64,000 nt of DNA, from positions 434,001 through 498,000 of the forward strand of contig NZ_JALPVL010000005.1 in NCBI RefSeq assembly GCF_023544465.1. The letters are read 5' to 3'. The translations under genes were made by a program, and so were the position numbers. Within the stretch, counting starts at the first letter, position 1. Each line of letters begins with the position of its first letter. Positions 1-8,082 of this stretch are shown one piece after another. The notes beneath the pieces were generated by a model. That model did no database searches and was not told the DNA's origin. It saw only the letters and a list, made by a program, of their open reading frames with translations. The stretch is from Paractinoplanes maris (GTDB lineage: Bacteria > Actinomycetota > Actinomycetes > Mycobacteriales > Micromonosporaceae).

Positions 1-188
1 GCCGGCGTCCGCCGCCGGGCCGAAACGCCGCGGCCGCGCTCGTTCCCTCGGCATGTCGGCCGAACTGCTGCGCAGGGCGCTTGCCACCGCTACTTCCCCC
101 GCGGCGGCGTCCGCAGGCTGTCGACCCGCACGGGTGATCGCTGCCCGAGACGACCTCGGACGGCGGCGGGCGACCTTAGCGTCCTTTC

Positions 189-566
189 ATGATCAACCCC
201 GGAACGGCCCCGATCGAGGACGCCCGGCCGGAACTCGCCCAAGCCAACCTGGAGGCCTTTCTGGACGCGGCGCGCCGGCGCGCCGCGGAGCTGGACGAGG
301 TTCCGATCCGGCAGCGCGTCGCCTACCTCGACGGGGAGCCGGTGCGTGACCCGTCGGCCGACCGGGACGGCCGGTTCGGCTGGGACCTGCGGATGTCCGA
401 CGGTCGTACGGTCCGGCTGCTCATGCCCGGGGTGGAGCTGGCCCGGCTGCGCGACGACATCACGGCCGAAGCACCGTGCCTGTATGTCAACGGCACGGCC
501 TGGTGGTGGGACGGCGCGGTGGATTCGGTGGCCGGCGAGGGGCTGGTGCTACGCGGCGGTTCGTGA
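189..566 (+). CDS. conserved hypothetical protein, 125 aa
   Basis: A soluble, acidic 125-residue protein with no signal peptide or membrane segment. The ATG at 189 opens a frame with strong G/C third-position bias. I recognise no catalytic motif; the pattern of a helical N-terminus followed by beta-rich hydrophobic stretches (VRLLMPGVELARL, LYVNGTAWWW) is that of a small beta-rich domain. The stop codon lies inside the first copy of a 60-bp tandem repeat, so the last residues are encoded by repeat DNA. The gene is convergent with a broken HTH gene. Function unknown. Confidence 0.65.
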   Translation: MINPGTAPIEDARPELAQANLEAFLDAARRRAAELDEVPIRQRVAYLDGEPVRDPSADRDGRFGWDLRMSDGRTVRLLMPGVELARLRDDITAEAPCLYVNGTAWWWDGAVDSVAGEGLVLRGGS

Positions 567-818
567 CGGTGCAAGGCAGCGGCATCAGGTTGCCCGCACT
601 GACTGGTGCTACGCGACCGTTCGTGACAGTCCGGCGCAGCGGCATCAGGTTGCCCGCACTGGCTGGTGCTACGCGACCGTTCGTGACAGTCCGGCGCAGC
701 GGCATCAGGTCGCCCGCACTGACTGGTGCTACGCGACCGTTCGGCACAGCGGCATTCGGTTGCCAGCGAGGACTGGTGCTACTTGGTCGTTCGTCACGGT
801 CCGGGGCAGCGGCAGCGG
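541..818. repeat. 60-bp direct tandem repeat at a convergent gene junction
   Basis: Copies start at 541, 601, 661, 721 and 771. The first three are exactly 60 bp; the fourth has lost 10 bp; the last is partial and diverged. The core reads GACTGGTGCTACGCGACCGT. The first copy contains the TGA of the upstream plus-strand gene (564-566) and the last contains the natural stop of the minus-strand HTH gene (794-796). The array therefore looks like an expansion of a convergent stop-codon junction. Because 60 is a multiple of three, several frames stay open through it; these are probably not translated. Confidence 0.9.
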
Positions 819-1568
819 AGCAGCGGGTCGAGCTGGTGGGCGCGTTCGTGCCGCAGGAGGTGGGCCCGTTCGTCGAGAAGTCCCAGCTGCTCGCGGGTGA
901 GGCGATGGGCGTACCAGATGAGGGCCGCGGCCTCGAGGACGTCCGGGTGGACCGGCCGGTCGAGGGTGATCAGGTCGATTGCCGGTCAACGCGCTCAGGT
1001 CGCCGCCCGGGATGTCGATGACGGCGGCGAACCCGGTCAGCAGCTCCGGCGTCAGGGCTTTCCGGCCGTGCCCGATCGCGCCGATCGTCGACGCCGAGAG
1101 CATGGGGCCGCGTCCGAGGCCGAACAGGAAACGGGCCGCATCGGACCAGCTGAGACCGCGGTTGTGCAGCAGCCGGAGAAGTAGAGCGCCGGGGCCGTCC
1201 GGATACTGCTGATGAGACGGTGCCGGCCGGGGCGGACCGAGCGGGCGGCGCTGCTCCGGCAAGGACTTCGCGAGCTCGTGCAGCTCTGGGACGGCGCCCG
1301 GCAGATGAGTCATGGACCAGGCCAGCACGCCGACAGAGCTTCCGGGGTGCGTCGGGACGAGGTCGCCGGGCACGGCCTGGCCGGCGATCACGAAGAGGTC
1401 ACTGGCGTGCAGCCCCAGCACCGGGGCCAACTCGCGCAACATATCCGGGTCGGGCTCCGCACCGTCGAGCACCGCCTGGATACGGCTCTCTGCAACGGTT
1501 GTCCTTCGAGCAAGCGTGCCGGCATCAGCCCCACGTAGCTCGGCCAACCGTCCTAACTGCCCCTTCAC
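794..1568 (-). pseudogene. HTH (XRE-like) transcriptional regulator, single-base frameshift
   Basis: The N-terminal third looks like a helix-turn-helix domain (GTLARRTTVAESRIQAVLDG). It is followed by a helical region with LLRLLHNRGLSWSDAARFL and STIGAIGHGRKALTPELL, a pattern seen in actinobacterial XRE-like regulators. The reading frame breaks near 979-980, where a TT appears in place of a single T. Removing one T restores IDLITLDRPVHPDVL and a natural stop at 794-796, giving 257 residues. Unrepaired, translation runs on into the 60-bp repeat. The start is GTG at 1568 without a strong ribosome site. Sequencing error or recent mutation cannot be told apart from one sequence. Confidence 0.7.
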
Positions 1569-1699
1569 GAACCCACACTAAGGCGTTCTTGGAGGTGGGA
1601 TCGAACTCCGGTGAGGCCGCAGCCCGACTCCACTTCGAAGACACGACTCCGAAGTGACAGGGCCAAAAAGTGTCGTGGGGAGGCGCTAGCTTCACCGGC

Positions 1700-2368
1700 A
1701 TGAAGCTGCTGCTGACCGATTCCGGTATCACGAACGCGAGCATCCACGACGCGCTGGTCGATCTGCTGGGCAAGCCGATCGCCGAGTCCACCGCCCTGTT
1801 CGTCCCGACCGCGCTCCACGCGCAGCCGCGCGGCGCATTTCAGGCTTTTCGCGTGATCAGCGGGCAGGAGGATCGGGCGCCCATGGTTCAGCTGGGCTGG
1901 CAGTCGGTGGGGGTTCTCGAGCTCACCGCGCTGCGCAGCATCGGCGAGGATCTGTGGGGGCCGCTGGTGCGCGAGGCCGATGTGCTTCTGGTCGAGGGGG
2001 GCGACCCCATGTTCCTGTGCCATTGGATGCGGGAGTCCGGCCTGGCCGGCCTCTTCCCCACGCTCCACGACACGGTTTATGTGGGCTTGAGCGCCGGGAG
2101 CATGGTGATGACGCCCCGGATCGGCGAGGATTTCGTCCGCTGGAGCCCGCCCGGGGGTGGCGACACGACGCTGGGCCTGGTCGATTTCTCGATCTTCCCG
2201 CACACCGATTACCCCGGCATGCCGGAGAACACGATGGCCGACGCCGAGAAATGGGCGGCCACCATGCCGACGCGCGCCTATGCGATCGACAACCAGACGG
2301 CCATCAAAGTGGTCGACGGAGAAGTCGAAGTGATCTCCGAGGGCAACTGGAAGCTCTTCAACGCCTAG
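1700..2368 (+). CDS. peptidase S51 / dipeptidase E-like protein
   Basis: A 222-residue cytoplasmic protein of the class I glutamine-amidotransferase-like fold. The nucleophile elbow GLSAGS (Ser131) and a downstream histidine in FPHTDYPG (His168) fit the S51 catalytic pattern, and VLLVEGGDP (about 95-103) is the family's conserved loop. Known relatives cleave Asp-X dipeptides or cyanophycin fragments; the substrate here is not visible. I chose the ATG at 1700 because homology-like sequence (MKLLLTDSG) begins there, although the frame opens upstream. It is monocistronic and ends 9 bp before a 15-bp tandem-repeat array. Confidence 0.8.
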   Translation: MKLLLTDSGITNASIHDALVDLLGKPIAESTALFVPTALHAQPRGAFQAFRVISGQEDRAPMVQLGWQSVGVLELTALRSIGEDLWGPLVREADVLLVEGGDPMFLCHWMRESGLAGLFPTLHDTVYVGLSAGSMVMTPRIGEDFVRWSPPGGGDTTLGLVDFSIFPHTDYPGMPENTMADAEKWAATMPTRAYAIDNQTAIKVVDGEVEVISEGNWKLFNA

Positions 2369-2376
2369 ACAGAAAC

Positions 2377-2516
2377 GACCGGCGGGCCGACAACCGGCGG
2401 GCCGACAACCGGCGGGGCGACAACCGGCGGGGCGACAACCAGCCGGCCCCGACAACCGGCGGGGCGATAAAAGGCGGGCCGACGACCGGCAGGCCGACGA
2501 CCGGCGGGAGCAGCTG
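2377..2516. repeat. 15-bp direct tandem repeat between convergent genes
   Basis: About nine copies of CGGCGGGCCGACAAC, starting at 2380 with strict 15-bp spacing except one 17-bp copy at 2440. Later copies drift (GACGAC for GACAAC). The array fills nearly the whole gap between two convergent stops (2368 and 2523). GC-rich, no obvious hairpin per unit. Confidence 0.9.
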
Positions 2517-2522
2517 AGGCGG

Positions 2523-3017
2523 TCAGGCGGCCAGGAAGGCTTGAACGCGGGCCGTCGGGGTGAGCAGTGTGATCGCGGAGCGGTCGGCGAACGTGAGGTG
2601 CAGGCGGCCGCCCTGTTCGGTGGAGGCGGTGAGGTCGGCTCGGGGGCATTCCCAGCGCAGCCGCAGGGGTGGGAGGGGGCCGGAGGTCAGGCGGAGGATG
2701 TCGCGCCAGGAGCCGGGGCGCTTGGAGAGGAGCAGCAGGCGGCGATCGGTCAGGGCCAGGACGCGGGGGTCGTTGACCGTGCGGATGTGCTCGTCGAGGG
2801 CGACCGCGTGGCTGCGGGGTGCGCCGTTGACGCCGCGGCGGGTCTCGGCGGCGGGGCGGCGGAACCGCCACGGTGAGATCTCGGCCCGGGTCACCGGGCC
2901 GTCCGGGCGCCCGTCGGCCCGGCTCACCCAGATGGCGGCGCGGAAGGTCTCGCCGGGCGGCAGCAGTTCGGCCACCCGGGTCTTCAGCTGCGCCTCGCGC
3001 TCGTCGCCGGCGTTCAC
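2523..3017 (-). CDS. hypothetical protein with bacterial PH-like segment
   Basis: A 164-residue soluble protein. The segment VLALTDRRLLLLSKRPGSWRDILRL (split: VLALTDRRLLLLS then KRPGSWRDILRL, about 95-120) is the hallmark strand-turn pattern of bacterial PH-like (YokE/bPH) domains, followed by LHLTFADRSAITLL typical of their last strands. The first 80 residues are charged and proline/arginine rich. There are no membrane segments. Start is GTG at 3017. It is divergent from a small membrane-protein gene, with a 38-bp repeat array between them. Function unknown. Confidence 0.6.
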   Translation of the reverse strand: MNAGDEREAQLKTRVAELLPPGETFRAAIWVSRADGRPDGPVTRAEISPWRFRRPAAETRRGVNGAPRSHAVALDEHIRTVNDPRVLALTDRRLLLLSKRPGSWRDILRLTSGPLPPLRLRWECPRADLTASTEQGGRLHLTFADRSAITLLTPTARVQAFLAA

Positions 3018-3086
3018 GGTTGCACTCCCCTCAGGTCCGGACGTGTGCGCTGGTCAGTCGATCACGCGACCAGCTGTCCGCTGCCA

Positions 3087-3390
3087 CCGGGTGGCCGATC
3101 ACGCGTCCAGCCGTCCCAGACCACATGGCGGTCGACCACGCCACCGACCGTCCCGCACGCATGGGACGGTCGACCACGCCACCCACCGCCGCCCACGCAC
3201 GGGACGGTCGACCACGCCACCCACCGCCGCCCACGCACGGGACGGTCGATCACACCATCCACCGTCCCCCACGCACGGGGAGGTCGACCACGCCACCCAC
3301 GTACGGGACGGTCGACCACACCACCCACCGCGCCCCACGCACGGGACGTTCGACCACGCGACCGACCGCCCGGTATCGCCGGGTCGTGGC
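3087..3390. repeat. 38-bp direct tandem repeat in a divergent intergenic region
   Basis: Clear units begin at 3163, 3201, 3239, 3277, 3305 and 3343, each starting GGGACGGTCGACCAC. One unit (3277) is 28 bp; diverged copies extend upstream to about 3087 and downstream to about 3385. Most units carry the palindrome GGTCGACC. The period is not a multiple of three and all frames are partly open, arguing against coding. The array occupies most of the 440-bp gap between divergent genes (3017 and 3458), where promoters should lie. Confidence 0.9.
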
Positions 3391-3457
3391 GTCACCCCTT
3401 GGGCGCGCATCGGCTGGCTGTCTGAGCCGTTCGTCTCTGTGACGAGAGGAGCGAACG

Positions 3458-3718
3458 GTGATCACCCCACAAGCGCACCACTTCGCCGAGCGGGTCGACC
3501 AGGGGCCTGGCCCGGACCGGCCGGCGCCGAGCGGCAGCACCGTCTGGTGGACCGTCAAGGCGGTCGCCGTCGTCGCCGCGGTGGTGCTCAGCTGCGTCGG
3601 CTTCGCGGGTGTCCTGGAGGCATCGAGCGCGCATTGTTACGAGGTCTCGAAACGGGTCTGTTTCTCCCGGGTGATCGATCACCTCACCGGTGAGACGGCG
3701 CCCAGGACAGCGGACTGA
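3458..3718 (+). CDS. small single-pass membrane protein, 86 aa
   Basis: The protein has a Pro/Gly-rich N-terminus (about 1-27), one hydrophobic helix (VWWTVKAVAVVAAVVLSCVGF, about residues 29-49) and a short tail with two cysteines (HCYEVSKRVC). The GTG start at 3458 is preceded by a good ribosome site (GAGAGGAG). Its promoter would fall in or next to the 38-bp repeat array. A DUF1152 gene follows after 25 bp on the same strand and may be cotranscribed. No family recognised. Confidence 0.6.
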   Translation: MITPQAHHFAERVDQGPGPDRPAPSGSTVWWTVKAVAVVAAVVLSCVGFAGVLEASSAHCYEVSKRVCFSRVIDHLTGETAPRTAD

Positions 3719-3743
3719 GCCCGGTGTGGCCGATCATGGGGCG

Positions 3744-4707
3744 GTGACGTTCTCTCTGGCCACACCGCCCCTGTTCGCCGCGCTCGCACCGGCCCGGAAT
3801 GTGCTGATCGCCGGGGCGGGTGGCGGGTTCGACGTGTATGCGGGTCTGCCGCTGGCCTTCGCGCTGCGGGAGAGCGGCGTCCGGGTGCATCTGGCCAACC
3901 TGTCGTTCTCCGAGCTGGAACTGGTCGACCGCGAGGCATGGGTATCGGACCATGTCGTGGCCGTGCGGCCCAAGACGGCCAGCCCCGACTGGTATTTCCC
4001 GGAGGGTGCGCTCTCCCGCTGGCTGGCCGGGCACGCCCAGCCGTCGACCGTCTACGCCTTCCCGCCGCTCGGCGTCCAGACGTTGCGCGAGGCCTACCGA
4101 TACCTGGTCGACCAGCTCGACATCGACGCCATCGTGCTGGTCGACGGTGGCACCGACATCCTGCTGCGCGGCGACGAGGACCAGCTCGGCAGCCCGGTCG
4201 AGGACCTGGCCAGCGTGGCCGCGGTGGCCGGCCTCGACGTGCCCGTGAAACTGGTGACGTGCCTCGGTTTCGGCATCGACGCCTACCACGGGGTCAACCA
4301 CGTGCAGGTGCTGGAGAACATCGCCGCGCTGGACCGGGAAGGCGCTTACCTCGGGGCGCTTTCCATCCCCCGTACGAGCAAAGGAAGCGGCCCTGTATCG
4401 GGACGCCGTCGCCCACGCCGCGGCGGCCACGGCCGACCGCCCCAGCATCGTGAACGGCCAGATCGCCGCGGCCGTCAACGGTGAGTTCGGCGACGTGCAG
4501 TTCACCCGGCGCACCAGCGGCAGCACCCTGTTCGTCAACCCGCTGATGGCCGTCTATTTCACAGTCGGCCTGGACGCGCTGGCCGCCCGCTGCCTCTACC
4601 TGGACCGGATCGAGAACACCTACGGCCGGCGCCAGGTGATCACCCGCATCGAGGCGTTCCGCAACGAGCTGGCCACCACCCGCATCCCGCGGGCCTACCC
4701 GCATTAG
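3744..4707 (+). pseudogene. DUF1152 family protein, single-base frameshift
   Basis: The first 210 residues match the DUF1152 pattern: a glycine-rich N-terminal loop (NVLIAGAGGGFDVYAGLP), IVLVDGGTDILLRGDE, and LGFGIDAYHGVN. The frame breaks at about 4380-4382, where AAA replaces AA. Deleting one A gives SKEAALYRDAVAHAA, then continues in the frame that ends with YGRRQVITRIEAFRNELA at 4707, for 320 residues in total. Start is taken as GTG 3744 (VTFSLATPP). The biochemical role of DUF1152 is unknown. The two halves are each well-preserved coding sequence, so an indel error is plausible. Confidence 0.75.
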
Positions 4708-6374
4708 GCCAGCGCGTCGGCGACGTCGTCGGCGCTCAGGGCCACCTGCAGCTCGGCCAGCACCCGCACCTGGGAGGTCGAGACGCCCAGGAGCTGTTCG
4801 GCCTTGCGCAGGCGCAGGTTGACCGTGTTGGGATGGACGAACAGGGCCGCGGCGGTGGCGGCGGTGTTGAGGTCGTGGGTGACGTAGGCGCGGAGCGTCT
4901 GTTCCAGGGCGGTGCCGCGGGCGGTGTCGTACGTGCGGATCGGGGCCAGCGTCTCGGCCGCGAACCGGCGCAGCTCGGAGACGTCCTGGAGTTGCAGCAG
5001 CAGGCCGTGCACGCCCAGCGACTCGAAGCCGGCCACCGCGTCGGCCGTGCCGCGCAGGCGGGCGATCGTGGCCGCGCCGCGACCCCGGCGGTAGGCGGCG
5101 GGGTAGTCGGTCAGCGCGTGACACGGCGGCGACACGGCCACGGCGGTCTCGGGGCCGGCGCCGATGCGGCGCAACTGGGTGAGCAGCCGCTCGGCCTCGG
5201 CCGGGGCACCGGCCGGCCACAGCAGCACCACGTCGTCGCCGATCGCGCCGGCCAGGGCCCGGGGCTGGGCGGCCGAGGCGAGCGAGCGCGCGACCGACAG
5301 GACGCGGGCCGGGGGGCCGCCGTTGACCACGATCACCGCGTGCGGCTTGGTCAGGTCGAGTCCGAGCCGGCCGGCCCGCTCGGCCGCGGTCACCAGGCCG
5401 GCCGCGCTGCCGGCCAGCAGGTCGGTCACCACCTCGCCGGAGAGCCGCCACTCCACCTCGTGCGCGGTGCGGGCCCGCAACACCTCCAGGGCGCAGACCG
5501 TCGCCGCGTGCTCCAGGGCCCGTACGTCGAGCGCGGGCAACGGTGACCCGGAGCTGGGCACGACGATGCGCGCGACCGTGTCGTTGCCCAGCACCACGGG
5601 GGTGGCGAGCCCCTGCTCGACGGGATCCGGTCCGGCCGCGGCGAGCTGCACCCCGGACGGCTCCTCGACCACCACCACCGACGTGCCGAGCAGCTCGGCC
5701 AGGGCCGCCGCGACCCCGGCCACCCCGCCGCCGCGCAGGGCGACCCGGGTGAACTGCTCATGCACCTCCTCGCCGCGGCGCAGTGCCGTGTTGGCCGTGG
5801 TCAGGTCGGCGATCGTGGCCGCCTCGCGCTCGCGCAGCCGGGCCGTCTGGATGGCCACCCCGGCCTGCTCGGCGAGCAGCGCCAGCAGCTCCTGCTCGCC
5901 CGGGCCGAACTCGTGCGGCATCCGGGTGTAGCAGTTGAGCGTGCCGACCGGGACACCGGCCGAGAAGACCGGCATGGAGATCATCGAGCGGTAGCCCTGC
6001 TGCCGGGCCACCCCGCCCCAGGGCAGGAACGTGGCGTCGGCGACCGTGTCGGGCACCTGCACCGGCGTACCGGTCAGGAAGGCCCGGCCGGACGGGGCGC
6101 GCGGCTCGTCGTCGGGCTCGAGCACCACCGGATGGTCGGCGTTGACCTGCTCGATGTAGCTGGGCGACAACCCGTACGCCCCGGTGATGACCAGCTTGCG
6201 GCGCGCCTCGTCGACCAGGAGCACGGCGCAGAAGTCGTAACCGAGCAGGCGCGACGCCGTCCCGGAGACCAGGTCGAGCAGCTCGGGCAGCGACACCGGG
6301 CGATTGAGCGCGGTGGCGATCGCGGCGATCGCCTCCAGCCAGGGACGCAGCTGCACGGCACCGGTCGTCTGCAT
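4704..6374 (-). CDS. GAF domain-containing PucR-type transcriptional regulator
   Basis: A 556-residue cytoplasmic regulator. Residues about 15-165 form a GAF domain (PVSLPELLDLVSG through EQAGVAIQTARLRERE). A short coiled region and a GGDEF-like/CdaR-type middle follow. The C-terminal 60 residues are the PucR helix-turn-helix (YVTHDLNTAATAAALFVHPNTVN). I chose ATG 6374 because the frame upstream lacks coding bias and that ATG faces the divergent cupin gene across 90 bp. It probably senses a small molecule and controls the cupin-monooxygenase pair. It ends 4 bp inside the DUF1152 gene's stop region. Confidence 0.85.
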   Translation of the reverse strand: MQTTGAVQLRPWLEAIAAIATALNRPVSLPELLDLVSGTASRLLGYDFCAVLLVDEARRKLVITGAYGLSPSYIEQVNADHPVVLEPDDEPRAPSGRAFLTGTPVQVPDTVADATFLPWGGVARQQGYRSMISMPVFSAGVPVGTLNCYTRMPHEFGPGEQELLALLAEQAGVAIQTARLREREAATIADLTTANTALRRGEEVHEQFTRVALRGGGVAGVAAALAELLGTSVVVVEEPSGVQLAAAGPDPVEQGLATPVVLGNDTVARIVVPSSGSPLPALDVRALEHAATVCALEVLRARTAHEVEWRLSGEVVTDLLAGSAAGLVTAAERAGRLGLDLTKPHAVIVVNGGPPARVLSVARSLASAAQPRALAGAIGDDVVLLWPAGAPAEAERLLTQLRRIGAGPETAVAVSPPCHALTDYPAAYRRGRGAATIARLRGTADAVAGFESLGVHGLLLQLQDVSELRRFAAETLAPIRTYDTARGTALEQTLRAYVTHDLNTAATAAALFVHPNTVNLRLRKAEQLLGVSTSQVRVLAELQVALSADDVADALA

Positions 6375-6414
6375 GCCGGAGACTGTGCCATCACAACTGA
6401 GCCAGCGCCATACC

Positions 6415-6428
6415 TGTGTGGCCGCACA
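6415..6428. promoter_or_regulatory. candidate operator between PucR-type regulator and cupin genes
   Basis: TGTGTGGCCGCACA is a 14-bp inverted repeat with 12 of 14 positions symmetric. It is centred about 45 bp from both divergent start codons, which is the expected place for a site bound by the adjacent regulator. No second copy was seen. Confidence 0.35.
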
Positions 6429-6464
6429 TGTGCCCCGCTCGGCTGGAAAGCCAAAGTAGGCCTC

Positions 6465-6902
6465 ATGAACCAAGACGTCGGTGTGCATATCGTCCGCGCC
6501 AATGATCTGTCCGACCAGACGCCCCAGACGTCCGGCCTGAAGCGGTTCGAAGCGGTCTCCGCGCGCCGCCTCGGGTCGAAGGACCTGTGGATGGGCCTGT
6601 CCGTGCTGCCCGCCGGCAGCAAGACCGGAGTGCACCACCACGGCGACTCCGAGACGGCCCTGTACGTGCTCAGCGGTGTCGGCCGCTGGTGGATCGGCGA
6701 CAAGCTCGACACCGTGCAGGAGGCCCACCCGGGCGACTTCGTCTACATCAAGCCGGACGTCGTGCACTGGGAGGAGAACGCCAGCGACACCGAGCCGGTC
6801 CGCATGATCGTCGCCCGTACCACGCAGGACGCCATCGTCATCAACCTCGAGGACCACCCGTACGGTCCGCAGCTCACCGAGGGGCGGTACGACCATGACT
6901 GA
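6465..6902 (+). CDS. cupin domain-containing protein
   Basis: A 145-residue single-domain cupin. Motif 1 is GVHHHGDSETALYVLSGVG (His-rich metal site) and motif 2 is HPGDFVYIKPDVVHWEEN. The metal ligands (three histidines, one glutamate) are all present, so it could be an active metal-dependent dioxygenase or isomerase, or a binding protein. ATG 6465 gives the first conserved sequence. Its last codons overlap the FAD-monooxygenase start by 8 nt (6895-6902), so the two are translationally coupled. Divergent from the GAF/PucR-type regulator. Confidence 0.85.
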   Translation: MNQDVGVHIVRANDLSDQTPQTSGLKRFEAVSARRLGSKDLWMGLSVLPAGSKTGVHHHGDSETALYVLSGVGRWWIGDKLDTVQEAHPGDFVYIKPDVVHWEENASDTEPVRMIVARTTQDAIVINLEDHPYGPQLTEGRYDHD

Positions 6903-8082
6903 CCGGGGTCGCGCGATCGTCGTGGGTGGCTCGTTCGCCGGGCTCACCGCGGGGCTGCTGCTGCGTGAGCAGGGCTTCGAGGTCGACATCTTCGAACGTA
7001 CGCCGGCTTATCTCGACGGCCGGGGCGGCGGCATCGTCCTGCAGCCGGACACCGTCCGGTGGATCGCCGAGCGCCCGCACAGCTTCGGCGTGGACGACGT
7101 CAGCATCGGCTCGACGGTGATGCGCTACCTCGGCGACGACAACAAGATCGCGTACGAGGAGCCGGCCGCCTGGCGGTTCAGCTCGTGGACCACGCTCTAC
7201 CGGATCCTGCTCGACGACTTCGGCACCGCGCGCTACCACCTGGGCGAGTTCGCGGTCGGGCTCGACCAGGACGCCGACGGGGTGGAGCTGCGGTTCGCGA
7301 GCGGCCGGTCCGAGCGTGCCGAGCTGCTCGTGTTCGCCGACGGCATCTCGTCGGTCGGCCGCCGCCGGCTCCAGCCGCGGGTCCAGCCCCGGTACGCCGG
7401 ATACATCGGCTGGCGCGGCTGCGTGCCCGAGCGCGACGTCACCGGCGAGACGGCCGATCTGATCAACGACGCCCTGGCGTACGCGTTGATGGACTCCTCA
7501 CACATCTGCATGTACGCCATCCCGGGCGCCGACGGCAGCCTGGCCACCGGGAACCGGCAGTTCAACTACGTCTGGTACCGCAACGTGGCCGAGGGCCCCG
7601 CGCTGGACGAGATGACCACGGATCTGCGCGGCTACACCGCTCCCGTCTCGGTTCACCCCGGCCAGGTGCAGCGGCGCTTCGTCGACGAGATGCGGGCGGA
7701 CGCGCTCGCCCAGCTGCCCCCGGCCGCGGCCGAGCTGGTGGCCCGCACCCCCGAGCCGTACATCCAGATCGTCCTCGACATCGCGGTGCGCAACATGGCG
7801 TTCGGCCGGGTGGCGCTGATCGGCGACGCCGCGTTCGCCGCCCGCCCGCACGCCGCCGCCGGCACCGCCAAAGCCGCCGCCGACGCCTGGTCCCTGGCCG
7901 CCGCGCTGGCCGAGGAACCGGACGTCACGCGGGCGCTGGCCGCCTGGGAGCCCGGCCGGCTGGCCCTCGGCAACGACCTGCTGAGCCGGGTGGCCGAGAT
8001 GGGCGCCCGGTCGCAGTTCACGAACTCGTGGGACCCGGCCGATCCGGCCCTGCACTTCGGTCTTTACGGCCCCGATCGCTGA
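6895..8082 (+). CDS. FAD-dependent monooxygenase (aromatic hydroxylase type)
   Basis: A 395-residue flavoprotein of the PHBH-like class A family. The N-terminal dinucleotide loop is VVGGSFAGLTAGLLLRE (9-25). The second FAD motif is RVALIGDAAFAARPH (about 303-317). The N-terminal loop and the aromatic-rich middle resemble 2,6-dihydroxypyridine 3-monooxygenase-like proteins, but the substrate is only a guess. It is coupled to the upstream cupin by an 8-nt overlap. With a PucR-type regulator alongside, a small inducible catabolic module for an aromatic or N-heterocyclic compound is likely. Its 3' end overlaps the convergent lipase gene by 65 bp. Confidence 0.85.
   Translation: MTDRGRAIVVGGSFAGLTAGLLLREQGFEVDIFERTPAYLDGRGGGIVLQPDTVRWIAERPHSFGVDDVSIGSTVMRYLGDDNKIAYEEPAAWRFSSWTTLYRILLDDFGTARYHLGEFAVGLDQDADGVELRFASGRSERAELLVFADGISSVGRRRLQPRVQPRYAGYIGWRGCVPERDVTGETADLINDALAYALMDSSHICMYAIPGADGSLATGNRQFNYVWYRNVAEGPALDEMTTDLRGYTAPVSVHPGQVQRRFVDEMRADALAQLPPAAAELVARTPEPYIQIVLDIAVRNMAFGRVALIGDAAFAARPHAAAGTAKAAADAWSLAAALAEEPDVTRALAAWEPGRLALGNDLLSRVAEMGARSQFTNSWDPADPALHFGLYGPDR

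Noticed and set aside
1..188. A minus-strand gene starting near 54 and leaving the window
   Set aside because: Only 18 codons are visible (MPRERARPRRFG) with no ribosome site or recognisable domain; insufficient to call.
541..818. CRISPR array
   Set aside because: Units are direct 60-bp copies with no conserved repeat plus variable spacer structure and no cas genes nearby.
487..1021. Open frames through the 60-bp array encoding 20-residue repeats (TVTNGRVAPVSAGNLMPLRR)
   Set aside because: Period is a multiple of three, so frames stay open by chance; the unit carries a gene stop codon and no start signals.
3031..3558. Many repetitive proline/arginine/histidine frames over the 38-bp array
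   Set aside because: All come from repeat DNA with a 38-bp period that rotates frames; no ribosome site, no conserved domain.
4704..6989. A long minus-strand frame extending the GAF/PucR-type gene to 6989
   Set aside because: The part upstream of 6374 is antisense to the cupin gene and lacks domain-like sequence; the ATG at 6374 fits the GAF start.
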